Source: Candidatus Zixiibacteriota bacterium (lineage in GTDB: Bacteria > Zixibacteria > MSB-5A5 > GN15 > JACZUZ01). Taken from it: DNA of 64,000 nucleotides. The notes beneath the pieces were generated by a model. It ran no database searches, was not told where the DNA came from, and saw only the letters and a list, made by a program, of their open reading frames with translations. Positions 34,334 to 43,673 of this stretch are shown in pieces. Location: NCBI GenBank assembly GCA_024280835.1, contig JAJRPJ010000008.1:1-64000 (forward strand), given 5' to 3'. A program made the position numbers and the translations under genes. Each line of letters starts with the position of its first letter. Positions within the stretch are counted from its first letter, which is position 1.

Positions 34334-35085
34334 GGAGCCCATTTCAAGGAGTCTGGAATATCATCAGATTCAACTGGCATTTCTACCTGTCAGCCGCTGG
34401 CTTCGTCTTGCTCATTCTCTTTGCCAACCAATACGTCAGCGCCTCGATCCAACTCTATGCCAACATTATTCTGCTACTGATTCTTGGATCAACTGCCATC
34501 TCGCTGATCGTCTCTTACTACATCTACGACCTGTCTGACCTCTACCAATTCGATTGGCTGAGCGCTTTGCGAATCACTTCCCCCAATAGAATTGCCAATA
34601 TTCATGCTGGCTTCGATGAGACCAGCTCTATACTCAAGAACAAGTTCCCAGAAGCGGAATTAGACGTCTTGGATTTCTATGACCCTAAAACACATACAGA
34701 ACCATCTATCAAGCGAGCCAGAACAATCTATCCGCCATTCCCGATGACACAACAGATAACCACTTCGCACATCCCGTTGTCTGATAATTCCACAGACTTA
34801 GTCTTTCTAATATTAGCAGCTCATGAAATCAGAAATGAACAGGAACGTAGTGCATTTTTTGAAGAAATAAATCGTATCTTGAAACACAACGGCCAACTCA
34901 TTGTCATGGAACATCAACGCAACTTGGCGAATTTCCTTGTCTACAATCTCGGTTGCTTTCACTTCTATTCAACGTCTGTCTGGAAGAGAATATTTCAAGA
35001 AGCAAATCTAACAATCGCAAAACAGATAAGCGTCACACCCTTCATCAAACTATTCGTCTTGGAGAAAAATGGAACCACACCTTAA
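34321..35085 (+). CDS. Membrane-tethered class I methyltransferase-like protein
   Basis: 254 residues from TTG 34321, preceded by AAGGTG about ten bases upstream; an in-frame TTG at 34297 is the alternative. Two transmembrane helices occupy the first 80 residues. The soluble part looks like a Rossmann methyltransferase (DLVFLILAAHEIRNEQERSA; EINRILKHNGQLIVMEH), but motif I is NIHAGFDETS instead of the usual E-x-G-x-G-x-G. The substrate is likely to be lipid or membrane-associated. It overlaps both neighbours, so all four genes are probably coexpressed. Confidence 0.75.
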   Translation: MEPLRSPFQGVWNIIRFNWHFYLSAAGFVLLILFANQYVSASIQLYANIILLLILGSTAISLIVSYYIYDLSDLYQFDWLSALRITSPNRIANIHAGFDETSSILKNKFPEAELDVLDFYDPKTHTEPSIKRARTIYPPFPMTQQITTSHIPLSDNSTDLVFLILAAHEIRNEQERSAFFEEINRILKHNGQLIVMEHQRNLANFLVYNLGCFHFYSTSVWKRIFQEANLTIAKQISVTPFIKLFVLEKNGTTP

Positions 35086-35473
35086 ATTTGTTGGAGTCTT
35101 GCTTTCAGCTCTGGCCCTTGTTCACGCAATCTTCCCAAAATACTTCGACTGGAAAAAAGAACTCAGCTCTTTGAGTTTGATCAACAGGCAGATGATGTAC
35201 GGACATACATTCTTCATTGCCCTGGCAGTGATGTTGATGGGTGTTTTGTGCCTGCTCTACCCAATCGAGCTAATCGAAACAGAATTCGGCAATCAAATTG
35301 TTTTGGGGATGGCCATATTCTGGACAGCCAGATTACTAGTCCAATTCTTCGGATATTCACCCAAACTCTGGCGAGGAAAAACATTCGAAACCACCATACA
35401 CATCCTAATGGCCACAGCAGGAACCTATGTTTGCTCCGTATTCTTCCTAGTTTATTTAGGCTTAGAATTCTAA
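35069..35473 (+). CDS. Small four-helix membrane protein
   Basis: 134 residues with about four hydrophobic helices (LLSALALVHAIFP; FFIALAVMLMGVLCLL; MAIFWTARLLVQFFGY; ATAGTYVCSVFFLVYLGLEF). GGAG lies four bases before the ATG. It is the last gene of the DoxX-like/DUF2071/methyltransferase operon and overlaps the methyltransferase gene by 17 bases. No function recognised. Confidence 0.7.
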   Translation: MEPHLKFVGVLLSALALVHAIFPKYFDWKKELSSLSLINRQMMYGHTFFIALAVMLMGVLCLLYPIELIETEFGNQIVLGMAIFWTARLLVQFFGYSPKLWRGKTFETTIHILMATAGTYVCSVFFLVYLGLEF

Positions 35474-35550
35474 TTGCCTGCGTACCCACGAGTCTATCAT
35501 GCTGAGTGTGGCGACGTATCTTATTGGATATTGGCAGGTGAATCGAAAGA

Positions 35551-35576
35551 GGATTCTTCACTGCGTTCAGAATGAC
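35551..35576. repeat. Single copy of a GTCATTCTGA-type dispersed repeat
   Basis: On the minus strand the segment reads GTCATTCTGAACGCAGTG then AAGAATCC. This resembles the intergenic GTCATTCTGA...GAAGAATC elements scattered in many bacterial genomes. It lies between two converging genes. Confidence 0.5.
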
Positions 35577-35633
35577 GGGGTATTGAGCGAGAAAGGGCAA
35601 AGCGCGCAGCGCCCCATAACTGAGAATTAGGGC

Positions 35634-37079
35634 TTAGAGGAATGAAGCGAAGGCTTGGCGGGAGAGGTCTATCCAGAATGAGGGTAGGACTCCGAGGCCG
35701 ATGGCGCCGACTGCTGTTATTAGCAAGGCGACCATTAGATATGGATTCAGACTTACTTGGGCGAATGGGTGGTCGGATTTGTTGAAGAAACAGTAGACCA
35801 CCACTCGCATATAATAGTAAACCGAAACAAAGCTGGTCATCACACCGATAATCGCCAGCCAGATGAATCCGCTATCAACCGCACCTGAAAAAATATAGAG
35901 CTTGCCGAAAAATCCAGCGGTTGGTGGGAAGCCAGCCAATGAGAACATGAAGATTGCCAGCAGTGACGCTAAATACGGATGACGCGCGGCCATGCCGTTG
36001 ATTTCTGAGAAGCGAGAGTCCGTTCCGTCACGTGTATCCAAAATTGTTAGAATTGCAAAAGCGCCGAGATTGATGAAGGTGTAACCCAGCAGATAATACA
36101 TTCCCGAAGCCACAGCGCTTTCGCCGCCAACAGTTAGGGCGACGAGTATATATCCAGCGTGGGCGATTGATGAATAAGCCAACATGCGTTTGATATTGTC
36201 TTGGAACAGCGCCAATAAGTTTCCAACGACCATCGTCAGAACCGCCAGAGTCCAGAGAATCGGCTGAATCTCGTCCATGCTGTCGAATCCAAAAGCCAAG
36301 ATTCTCATCAGGGCGGCAAAGCCAGCGGCTTTTGGTCCGACTGAGAAGAAAGCAGTGACTGGAGTCGGAGCGCCTTGATAGACATCGGGCGCCCACATGT
36401 GGAACGGCACTGCGGCGACTTTGAAACCGAAGCCAATCAAGATCAAGGCCGCGCCCGCGTACAAGAACATCGGCGACGATTGCGCCAAGCTATGGAAGTT
36501 CGCGGCAATCAGACGCAAGTCAGTTGTGGCGCCTGCGCCGTAAACCAGCGCGATACCATAGAGCAGGAACCCAGAGGCAAAAGCGCCCATGATGAAATAT
36601 TTGATTCCAGCTTCATTGGATTTTGGGTCTTTGCGATTGAATCCCGCTAGGACATAGAGCGGAATTGACATGATTTCTAGACCAAGGAAAATGATAATCA
36701 TGTCATAAGTGGAAGCCATAACCATCATGCCCAAGATTGAAAACAATATCAGGGCATAATATTCGGGCTTGTCTATACCTTTTGAAATCAGGTAGGAACG
36801 CGAAATCATAATTGAGATGACTCCGCCCATCAAGAAGATAAGATTAAAGAGTGACGAGAATCCATCTTTGGTGACCATGCCAAAGAATCCAGTCTCCAAA
36901 CTTCCCCATTGCTGAACAGTGAATGCCAAAGCCGCTAATAGACCCAGAAGCCCCAAACCGAAGCCGAAGTCTTTGCCGCGTTTGGTAACACCAAACAACA
37001 AAATCGCAAAGCCAGAAATAGCCAAAGCTATTTCTGGTAAGAGCAATGAGAAATTTAAATTTGCGCCACTAAAATCCAT
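35634..37079 (-). CDS. nuoN: NADH-quinone oxidoreductase subunit N
   Basis: 481 residues, about 14 transmembrane helices; an antiporter-like proton-pumping subunit of complex I. Family segments include LGLEIMSIPLYVLAGFNRKD with the conserved Glu, FKVAAVPFHMWAPDVYQGAP, and KRMLAYSSIAHAGYIL. It is the last nuo gene, separated from nuoM by the glutaredoxin-like gene and a 155-base gap. Confidence 0.96.
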   Translation of the reverse strand: MDFSGANLNFSLLLPEIALAISGFAILLFGVTKRGKDFGFGLGLLGLLAALAFTVQQWGSLETGFFGMVTKDGFSSLFNLIFLMGGVISIMISRSYLISKGIDKPEYYALILFSILGMMVMASTYDMIIIFLGLEIMSIPLYVLAGFNRKDPKSNEAGIKYFIMGAFASGFLLYGIALVYGAGATTDLRLIAANFHSLAQSSPMFLYAGAALILIGFGFKVAAVPFHMWAPDVYQGAPTPVTAFFSVGPKAAGFAALMRILAFGFDSMDEIQPILWTLAVLTMVVGNLLALFQDNIKRMLAYSSIAHAGYILVALTVGGESAVASGMYYLLGYTFINLGAFAILTILDTRDGTDSRFSEINGMAARHPYLASLLAIFMFSLAGFPPTAGFFGKLYIFSGAVDSGFIWLAIIGVMTSFVSVYYYMRVVVYCFFNKSDHPFAQVSLNPYLMVALLITAVGAIGLGVLPSFWIDLSRQAFASFL

Positions 37080-37118
37080 ATCTACTATCTTTCCAAAACA
37101 TTCTATCCTAAATCATAC

Positions 37119-37178
37119 TTTTTCAAAAGATACTTTCTTAAGAGATACTCTCTCAGAACAAACTCTTTACAACTATCA
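37119..37178. repeat. Four-unit 15-bp degenerate tandem repeat before nuoN
   Basis: Units TTTTTCAAAAGATAC / TTTCTTAAGAGATAC / TCTCTCAGAACAAAC / TCTTTACAACTATCA. A less similar unit (TCTATCCTAAATCATAC) may precede them. They lie 40-100 bases upstream of the nuoN start. A separate hairpin GGTGAC/GTCACC is at 37203-37219. Confidence 0.75.
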
Positions 37179-37234
37179 ATTATCAATGCAAAGCTACGTA
37201 ATGGTGACACACGGTCACCGAGTATTTAGAATCC

Positions 37235-37447
37235 TCATGAACCGCCGAAGCCGAGCTTGACCTCGCCGTCTTCAACAATCACAGGAACAATTTTTGATCC
37301 ACCAGCCAGCTCTTCGGCTTTGGCTGAATGCGCCTCGTCGGCTTTGACATCAAATTCAGTGAAGGCAATGCCTTCGTTGGTGTAATGCTGTTTGGCCGCG
37401 GCACAATATGGACATCCGGGTTTAGTGTATATGGTGACTTCTGGCAT
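37235..37447 (-). CDS. Glutaredoxin-like UXX-star family protein
   Basis: 70 residues: YTKPGCPYCAAAKQHY at the N-terminus supplies a CPYC redox pair, VPVIVEDG is the cis-Pro segment and the tail ends KLGFGGS. This fits the UXX-star family, where the first Cys is often selenocysteine; here it is Cys. AGGAGAG five bases upstream fixes the ATG. It starts 13 bases after the nuoM stop and is in the nuo operon, so a thiol-redox role for respiratory proteins is possible but unproven. Confidence 0.88.
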   Translation of the reverse strand: MPEVTIYTKPGCPYCAAAKQHYTNEGIAFTEFDVKADEAHSAKAEELAGGSKIVPVIVEDGEVKLGFGGS

Positions 37448-37460
37448 TGCTCTCTCCTAC

Positions 37461-39080
37461 CTATTGCGTGAGTGTCTCTGATTGATGTTCGTTCTCTTGG
37501 GACTGATTCAATTGTTGATCTACTGGAGTATTAGCCAGATCCTGATTGAACTCTTCTTCGCCGTCTTGCGCGCTGAAAAACTCTGGCGCATTGTCGGCCT
37601 GACGGACAATATGCAAAATATTTGCGACTGCTGGCTCCATGCGTTTGAACATCGCATTTGGCGCCAAGCCAATCCAGAAGATTAAAACCACTAAAGGAAT
37701 TAGGACTGCTTTTTCAAGACCAGTTAAGTCTTTGAGATTTTCGTTTTCTTTGTGAGTGATTTTGCCCCAGATAACACGTTGGAACATCCAGAGCATATAA
37801 ATTGCGGCGAGAATTACACCAGTAGCCGCGATGGTACCGTAGATCCAATTGGCTTTGAAAGCGCCGAGCAGAATCATGAACTCACCGACGAAGCCATTGG
37901 TTAGCGGTAAGCCGATTGAAGAAAGTGTTGCGATTAGGAAGAATGCTGAAAATACGGGCATGACTTTGGCGATACCGCCGAAGTCGGAAATCATGCGGGT
38001 GTGTCTGCGTTCGTAAATCATACCGACGATTAAAAACAGCGCGCCTGTGGTTATGCCGTGATTTAGCATTTGCAAAACCGCGCCTTGCATGCCTTGTGTG
38101 TTTAGAGCGAAGATGCCGAGCATGACGAATCCCATATGCGAGACCGAAGAAAATGCTACTAGTGATTTGATATCTTTTTGGACCATCGCCACGAACGCAC
38201 CATAGACAATTCCGATAAGCGCTAGGCCGACCATAAGTGGGGCGTAATGGATTGAGGCCTCAGGGAACATTGGTAAGCAGATTCTCAAGAAACCATAGGT
38301 TCCCATTTTTAGGAGCACACCAGCTAGAATCACTGAGCCAGCGGTTGGGGCTTGAACGTGCGCATCTGGTAGCCATGTGTGTAGCGGCCAAATTGGAACT
38401 TTGATAGCGAAAGCCAGAGCAAAAGCCAAATAGACCCATGACTGCGCGCCGAATGGTAAGTTAAGCGAATAGAGAGCAATTAGGTCGAAGGTATGCACAC
38501 CTGTTTGGGTGTAGTAGGCGAAATAGATATAGAGCAGCGCCACTAACATCAATAGTGAGCCGAACATGGTGAAGAGTACGAACTTGATTGAGGCATAAAT
38601 GCGTTTTAGGCCACCCCAGATTCCGATGAGGAAATACATCGGAACTAACATGACTTCCCAGAAGACATAGAAGACGAATAAATCCAGAGCGACAAAGACA
38701 CCAATCATGCCTGTTAGCAAGAAGAGCATGGAGAAATAATAGCCGCGCACTGATTTGGTGACACTACGCCATGAACTGAGGATAGCTAGAAACGTCAGGA
38801 TGGTGGTCATGACAATTAACAAGAGAGATAGTCCGTCGATGCCCAAGTGATAGTTGATACCGAATTGCTCGACCCAAGGGAGATTTATCACGAACTGCAT
38901 GCGAGTCACACCAACATCAAAGGAAGCATAGAGCGCGAATGAAAGCAGCATCTCGATTCCAGCGGTGGCAATCGCGATAGCCTTTATGACCTTAACGTTT
39001 TCTTTTTTGACGAGCAATAACGCAAAGGCGCCGGCTAGTGGCAAAAAAGTTAGCCATGTTAGTATTTGTGATTCGAACAT
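37461..39080 (-). CDS. nuoM: NADH-quinone oxidoreductase subunit M
   Basis: 539 residues from ATG 39080; a GTG three codons earlier is possible. About 14 helices; antiporter-like proton channel. Key segments are YVFWEVMLVPMYFLIGIWGG with the conserved Glu, FAIKVPIWPLHTWLPDAHVQAP with the conserved Lys, and KSLVAFSSVSHMGFVMLG. The charged Gln/Glu-rich C-terminal tail of about 40 residues is extra to the usual fold. Confidence 0.97.
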   Translation of the reverse strand: MFESQILTWLTFLPLAGAFALLLVKKENVKVIKAIAIATAGIEMLLSFALYASFDVGVTRMQFVINLPWVEQFGINYHLGIDGLSLLLIVMTTILTFLAILSSWRSVTKSVRGYYFSMLFLLTGMIGVFVALDLFVFYVFWEVMLVPMYFLIGIWGGLKRIYASIKFVLFTMFGSLLMLVALLYIYFAYYTQTGVHTFDLIALYSLNLPFGAQSWVYLAFALAFAIKVPIWPLHTWLPDAHVQAPTAGSVILAGVLLKMGTYGFLRICLPMFPEASIHYAPLMVGLALIGIVYGAFVAMVQKDIKSLVAFSSVSHMGFVMLGIFALNTQGMQGAVLQMLNHGITTGALFLIVGMIYERRHTRMISDFGGIAKVMPVFSAFFLIATLSSIGLPLTNGFVGEFMILLGAFKANWIYGTIAATGVILAAIYMLWMFQRVIWGKITHKENENLKDLTGLEKAVLIPLVVLIFWIGLAPNAMFKRMEPAVANILHIVRQADNAPEFFSAQDGEEEFNQDLANTPVDQQLNQSQENEHQSETLTQ

Positions 39081-39112
39081 AATTCTCACTAATTCAGATC
39101 TTATTGACAGAC

Positions 39113-41095
39113 CTAATTGTTTGCTCCAAAGAGTGGGTAATCAAAGCCATAACTTAATAAGACCATGGTTCCAGCAACTAGCGCTACTCCGACTGTGAAG
39201 ACTGTGACATAACTTGTGAGCCTTCCCGATTGCGCGAGACGCACAACACGTGATATGCCACCAACGAGGAATGCGCCGCCATTAATTAGCCCGTCGATTA
39301 TCAGCACATCAACAATCTTCCAGAGGAAGATTGAAAAGAGATGCAATGGGCGGATAACCAACTTGTGGTAGATTTCATCTACGAAATATTTGTTGTAAAT
39401 CAGGCGATGGACACCTGAGAATGATTCACGCGGACGAGCAACTGATTCTGGTTTCTTGAGATAGAACCTGACAGCTAATCCAAAAGCGCCGAGCGAGAGT
39501 ATGGTGGTTATGGCCATCAGCCCCCATTCGATTGAGGTGTCATGGGGGACCTCGGCTTGTTGCGCGACAGTTTGCATTACTCTATGTGACGACGCGAAGA
39601 CTGGTTCGAGCCAATGTTCGAAATAGTTTGTGGCGCCGAAGAATAATTTTGGGATACCTATCCAACCGCCAATGACTGAAAGAATTGCCAAGACAATCAG
39701 CGGAGTGGTCATGCTCTTGGGTGATTCGTGCAAATGCGCTTTTGTTTTTTCGTCCATCCGCTCTTTGCCAAAGAAGGTTAGGAAAATCAGACGGAACATA
39801 TAGAACGTGGTCAATAGCGCTGTGAGCATACCGACAAACCAAAGCGCTGGATGACCGTAGTCCGAGCTGAAAGTTTGCCAGAGGATTTCATCTTTGGAAA
39901 AGAAGCCAGAGATACCTGGTAGTCCTGAAATAGCCAAAGTGGCGATCAGCATGGTCATGAAAGTTATGGGCATATACTTTTTGAGGCCACCCATTTTGCG
40001 CATGTCTTGCTCGTCGGACATGCCATGAATCACAGAGCCAGCGCCCATGAACAAAAGAGCTTTGAAGAAGGCGTGGGTCATCAAGTGAAAAATACCAGCG
40101 CCAAAGGCCGCGACACCGCAGGCCATGAACATGTAGCCCAGTTGACTGACAGTTGAATACGCCAAGACACGCTTGATATCATTTTGGAAGAGACCAATGG
40201 TTGCGGCCATTAAAGCAGTTGCCGCGCCGATTATGGCGACAATCATTAGAGTTGTTGGAGCCATCACGAATAATGTCGATGTGCGCGCGAGCATATAGAC
40301 ACCAGCGGTGACCATTGTTGCGGCATGGATTAGCGCCGAGACAGGTGTCGGGCCTTCCATCGCATCGGGTAGCCAAACAAACAGCGGAATTTGCGCTGAT
40401 TTACCAGTGGCGCCGAGGAACAAGAGCAAGGTTGCGGTGGTGATGACTGTTCCGCCGATGACGAAAGTTGTTGGAGCTAAGGCTGAGATGGTTTGGAAAT
40501 CTAGTGAGCCGATGTTCCAGTAGATGATGAACATACCGAGAAGGAAACCAAAGTCACCGATTCTGTTAACAACGAAGGCTTTTTTGCCAGCCTCGGTGGC
40601 TGAATCGCGATCGAACCAAAATCCGATCAATAAGTATGAGCACAATCCGACGCCTTCCCAGCCGACAAACATCATTAGGAAGTTACTGCCCAAAACCAAC
40701 ACTAGCATTGAGAACATAAAGAGATTAAGGTAGGCGAAGAAACGTCCGAAACCTTCGTCGTACGCCATGTAGCCGATTGAATAGATATGAATCAAGAATC
40801 CGACACCAGTGACGACTAGAATCATGATTGCCGAGAGTGGATCGAGCAGGAATGTGAAGTCTACTGAAAAGCCCCCGACAGTCATCCAGTTGTAAAGTGT
40901 GTCACTGATGACTCTTGAATCGGCTGGCAAAGCGCTGAGGTCAAAGAATACTTTGATCGCTAGCAAGAAAGCAACAAAGACAGTTCCACAGCCAATTATG
41001 GCGGCAACTTTCTTGGAAAGTTTTCCGACCAGCAAGATATTAATGATAAATCCGGCCAGCGGGAGAAGAGCTATCAGTGGTAGTACAGTTTGCAT
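39113..41095 (-). CDS. nuoL: NADH-quinone oxidoreductase subunit L
   Basis: 660 residues with about 16 helices. Distal proton-pumping subunit. Family segments: FMMFVGWEGVGLCSYLLIGFW, KSAQIPLFVWLPDAMEGPTPVSALIHAATMV-type region (in two parts here), and KRVLAYSTVSQLGYM. A lateral helix region follows towards the C-terminus. Starts 17 bases after nuoK. Confidence 0.97.
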   Translation of the reverse strand: MQTVLPLIALLPLAGFIINILLVGKLSKKVAAIIGCGTVFVAFLLAIKVFFDLSALPADSRVISDTLYNWMTVGGFSVDFTFLLDPLSAIMILVVTGVGFLIHIYSIGYMAYDEGFGRFFAYLNLFMFSMLVLVLGSNFLMMFVGWEGVGLCSYLLIGFWFDRDSATEAGKKAFVVNRIGDFGFLLGMFIIYWNIGSLDFQTISALAPTTFVIGGTVITTATLLLFLGATGKSAQIPLFVWLPDAMEGPTPVSALIHAATMVTAGVYMLARTSTLFVMAPTTLMIVAIIGAATALMAATIGLFQNDIKRVLAYSTVSQLGYMFMACGVAAFGAGIFHLMTHAFFKALLFMGAGSVIHGMSDEQDMRKMGGLKKYMPITFMTMLIATLAISGLPGISGFFSKDEILWQTFSSDYGHPALWFVGMLTALLTTFYMFRLIFLTFFGKERMDEKTKAHLHESPKSMTTPLIVLAILSVIGGWIGIPKLFFGATNYFEHWLEPVFASSHRVMQTVAQQAEVPHDTSIEWGLMAITTILSLGAFGLAVRFYLKKPESVARPRESFSGVHRLIYNKYFVDEIYHKLVIRPLHLFSIFLWKIVDVLIIDGLINGGAFLVGGISRVVRLAQSGRLTSYVTVFTVGVALVAGTMVLLSYGFDYPLFGANN

Positions 41096-41112
41096 TAGTT
41101 AACCAGTTTCGC

Positions 41113-41415
41113 TTACCACTTCATGATATTGAACTTTGCGGCGTCAACCGAGCCACGTTTACTATAGAGAGTCATTATCAAACCCAATCCGACTGCCGCT
41201 TCAGCGGCGGCGACTGTGAGAGTCAAGAAAACAATTACATGTCCGCCCATATCGCCGTGCATCCGTGCAAATGTGATAATCGCTAAGTTGGCGGCATTGA
41301 GCATGATTTCCACCGACATGAAAATCATGATCAGATTACGCGAGATTAGCGCTCCAGTTACACCTACTGCAAAGAGGATTGCTGAAACTATGAGAAAATG
41401 TTCTGCGCCGATCAT
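41113..41415 (-). CDS. nuoK: NADH-quinone oxidoreductase subunit K
   Basis: 100 residues, three helices. Conserved buried Glu residues are in FMSVEIMLNAANL and AAAEAAVGLGL. Part of the membrane arm proton path. Normal length, 21 bases downstream of nuoJ. Confidence 0.97.
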   Translation of the reverse strand: MIGAEHFLIVSAILFAVGVTGALISRNLIMIFMSVEIMLNAANLAIITFARMHGDMGGHVIVFLTLTVAAAEAAVGLGLIMTLYSKRGSVDAAKFNIMKW

Positions 41416-41436
41416 GGTTCTTTATAGCCTTCTATT

Positions 41437-41967
41437 TTATTCACCTGACTCGCGTCTTGCGAGAATCACCGCGCCGACAATTGCTACAAGCAACAAGATC
41501 GACGTGATTTCAAATCCGTACAAATACTTTGAATACAGTAATTCAGCAACTGGCTTAACATCACCGAAGTTTGCCATCGCTCCAGTCAATGGAGCCAGCG
41601 CCATTCCAGGGCCGCTGGACTGAGCGATTAAATAAACTAGTTCTGCGCCAACCAAACCTGAGACTAATAGCTTGACATAACGTTTGGAACCTGTACTTGG
41701 CTCAACGAAATGTTCGCCGCGCAGGTTGAGCATCATGATTACGAATAAAAATAGTGTCACAATGGCTCCAGCATAGATAATCACCAAGAGCGCCCCGACA
41801 AAGACGGCATCCAGCAGTACATAGAGAACTGCTTGGGAAAGAATTGAGAGAATCATGTATAGCGCTGAGGCGACAGGATTTCTTTGCCAGACCATCAGAA
41901 ACGCCGAGCCAATCGCTGTGCCAGCGGCTAGGTAAAAAACGACGATATTTAGGTCTAAGGCTTCCAT
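41437..41967 (-). CDS. nuoJ: NADH-quinone oxidoreductase subunit J
   Basis: 176 residues, five helices. The typical AVFVGALLVIIYAGAIVTLFLFVIMML region is present (in two parts: VGALLVIIYAGAIV and TLFLFVIMMLNL), containing the pi-bulge helix of this subunit. The upstream gap to nuoI is filled by a five-unit tandem repeat that supplies its ribosome-binding region. Confidence 0.96.
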   Translation of the reverse strand: MEALDLNIVVFYLAAGTAIGSAFLMVWQRNPVASALYMILSILSQAVLYVLLDAVFVGALLVIIYAGAIVTLFLFVIMMLNLRGEHFVEPSTGSKRYVKLLVSGLVGAELVYLIAQSSGPGMALAPLTGAMANFGDVKPVAELLYSKYLYGFEITSILLLVAIVGAVILARRESGE

Positions 41968-41972
41968 TGTCT

Positions 41973-42047
41973 TCTCTTCAAAAATTTCTTCTTAAAACAT
42001 TTCTTCTTCAAACAACTCTTCTGATAATACATCTATTAACAAATTGC
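41973..42047. repeat. Five-unit 15-bp tandem repeat filling the nuoI-nuoJ gap
   Basis: Units TCTCTTCAAAAATTT / CTTCTTAAAACATTT / CTTCTTCAAACAACT / CTTCTGATAATACAT / CTATTAACAAATTGC fill nearly the whole 86-base gap. In gene orientation each of the first three units carries a purine-rich GAAGAAG-like core, and the unit closest to nuoJ provides GAAGAGAAG just before the ATG. Confidence 0.9.
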
Positions 42048-42053
42048 ATGAAC

Positions 42054-42611
42054 TTAGAAAGCTCTCCGGACTTTGCGCCACATTTGTTTGAGCGTGGTTT
42101 CTGGTCTTGGGTGCGTCACTAGCAATTTTTCTTTGCCATAAATAAAAGCATCTCGTGAATCAGCGGCGAATTCATATTCTTGCCCGAGGAAAATTGCCTC
42201 CTCAGGGCAGGCCTCTTCGCAGAAGCCACAGAAAATGCAACGAATCATATTGATTTCATAGACTTTCGCCAGACGCTCGCCTTTGTCGTTTTCCATTGGT
42301 TCCATGTAAATAGCGTCCGCGGGACAGGCCGCCGCGCAGAGACCGCAACAGACGCAGCGTTCTGTGCCGTCTTCGTAACGTTCCAAATAATGCAAGCCAC
42401 GGAAACGTGGGAACATGGGACGTTTCTTGAAGGGGTATTCAATAGTAACTGACTTGCGGAACAGATGTTTGAAGACAGTTATGAAACCGATCGGAATAGC
42501 AACAACTGTAGTGCGGAGCATACCCCAAACACCCGGGTCTGGCACAGCTTTACTCTCACGAGTCAGGACGACATAGTCGTCGGAGCTACTTTTGATTTTC
42601 AATTCGTTCAT
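42054..42611 (-). CDS. nuoI: NADH-quinone oxidoreductase subunit I (two 4Fe-4S)
   Basis: 185 residues. Two ferredoxin motifs, CVCCGLCAAACPADAI and CIFCGFCEEACPEEAI, bind clusters N6a and N6b. It links the peripheral arm to the quinone site. The N-terminal RGLHYLERYEDGTERC is typical of the family. Confidence 0.98.
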   Translation of the reverse strand: MNELKIKSSSDDYVVLTRESKAVPDPGVWGMLRTTVVAIPIGFITVFKHLFRKSVTIEYPFKKRPMFPRFRGLHYLERYEDGTERCVCCGLCAAACPADAIYMEPMENDKGERLAKVYEINMIRCIFCGFCEEACPEEAIFLGQEYEFAADSRDAFIYGKEKLLVTHPRPETTLKQMWRKVRRAF

Positions 42612-42661
42612 CTATCTTCTATCAATTCTAATAAAAACCCACAAATCATTTGGGCGCAATA

Positions 42662-43672
42662 TTACTTGAGCCATAACCGCACTCCAGCGGTCACCATAGT
42701 ATTCAGTAATGCTAGTGGAAACAACATTTTCCAACCAAAATTCATCAATTGATCATAACGGAAGCGCGGCAGTGTGGCGCGCAACCAAATGTAAATGAAC
42801 ATAAAGACTGCAACTTTAGAGGCAAACCACAGAATTGGCGGAATGAATTCCAAGAATTCGAAAGGCGCACGCCATCCGCCGAAGAATATTGTGGTGGCTA
42901 TCGCCCCGACGCCAATCATTGCGGCGTATTCACCGATGAAGAAAGTTCCGAAGCGCATGGAACTGTATTCTGTGTGGAATCCCGCCACGAGCTCTGATTC
43001 GGCTTCTGCCAAATCGAATGGTGAGCGATTGGTCTCGGCGACAGCGCAGATGAAAAAGATCATGAATCCCAGAGGTTGTTTCCAGACATACATGCCCCAG
43101 AATCCGTCTTGTTGAGCGACGAGCTCTTGGAGAGAAAGTGTTTGAGCTAAGAGCAAGACCCCGACCAGTGACAAGCCGTAAGCGACTTCGTAGGAAATCA
43201 TCTGGGCGCTAGCGCGCAGGCCGCCCATTAGGGAATATTTTGAACCCGAAGACCAACCCGCTAGGAGGATTCCATAGATGGATAAGGATGTCACGGCGAA
43301 GAAAAACAGGACACCGATATTCATGTCCGACAGAATCATGTCAGTTTCATAGCCGAAGAGAGTGATAGTGTCACCAAATGGAATTACTGTGAAGATCAGT
43401 AACGCTGGCAGGAAAGTTATCACTGGCGCGAGATTATAGAACCAGCCCTCGGCTTGCGCTGGGCGAATATCCTCTTTGAAAATCATCTTGACCGCATCAG
43501 CCATTGGTTGCAAGAGTCCAAAAGGACCAGCGAGATTTGGTCCGACTCTCTGCTGGAAAAGCGCCACGATACGTCTCTCGGCGAGGGTCAGATAGGCGCA
43601 ACCAGTCAGGACGGCAATAACAATTACCACGACCTTGATGAGAGCGATGATTGTGAACTCTAAATATTCCAT
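42662..43672 (-). CDS. nuoH: NADH-quinone oxidoreductase subunit H
   Basis: 336 residues, eight helices; forms the quinone chamber with NuoB and NuoD. Family motifs: ERRIVALFQQRVGPNLAGPF, ADAVKMIFKEDI, ETNRSPFDLAEAESELVAGF and the C-terminal LRATLPRFRYDQLMNFGWK. Confidence 0.98.
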   Translation of the reverse strand: MEYLEFTIIALIKVVVIVIAVLTGCAYLTLAERRIVALFQQRVGPNLAGPFGLLQPMADAVKMIFKEDIRPAQAEGWFYNLAPVITFLPALLIFTVIPFGDTITLFGYETDMILSDMNIGVLFFFAVTSLSIYGILLAGWSSGSKYSLMGGLRASAQMISYEVAYGLSLVGVLLLAQTLSLQELVAQQDGFWGMYVWKQPLGFMIFFICAVAETNRSPFDLAEAESELVAGFHTEYSSMRFGTFFIGEYAAMIGVGAIATTIFFGGWRAPFEFLEFIPPILWFASKVAVFMFIYIWLRATLPRFRYDQLMNFGWKMLFPLALLNTMVTAGVRLWLK

Positions 43673-43673
43673 A

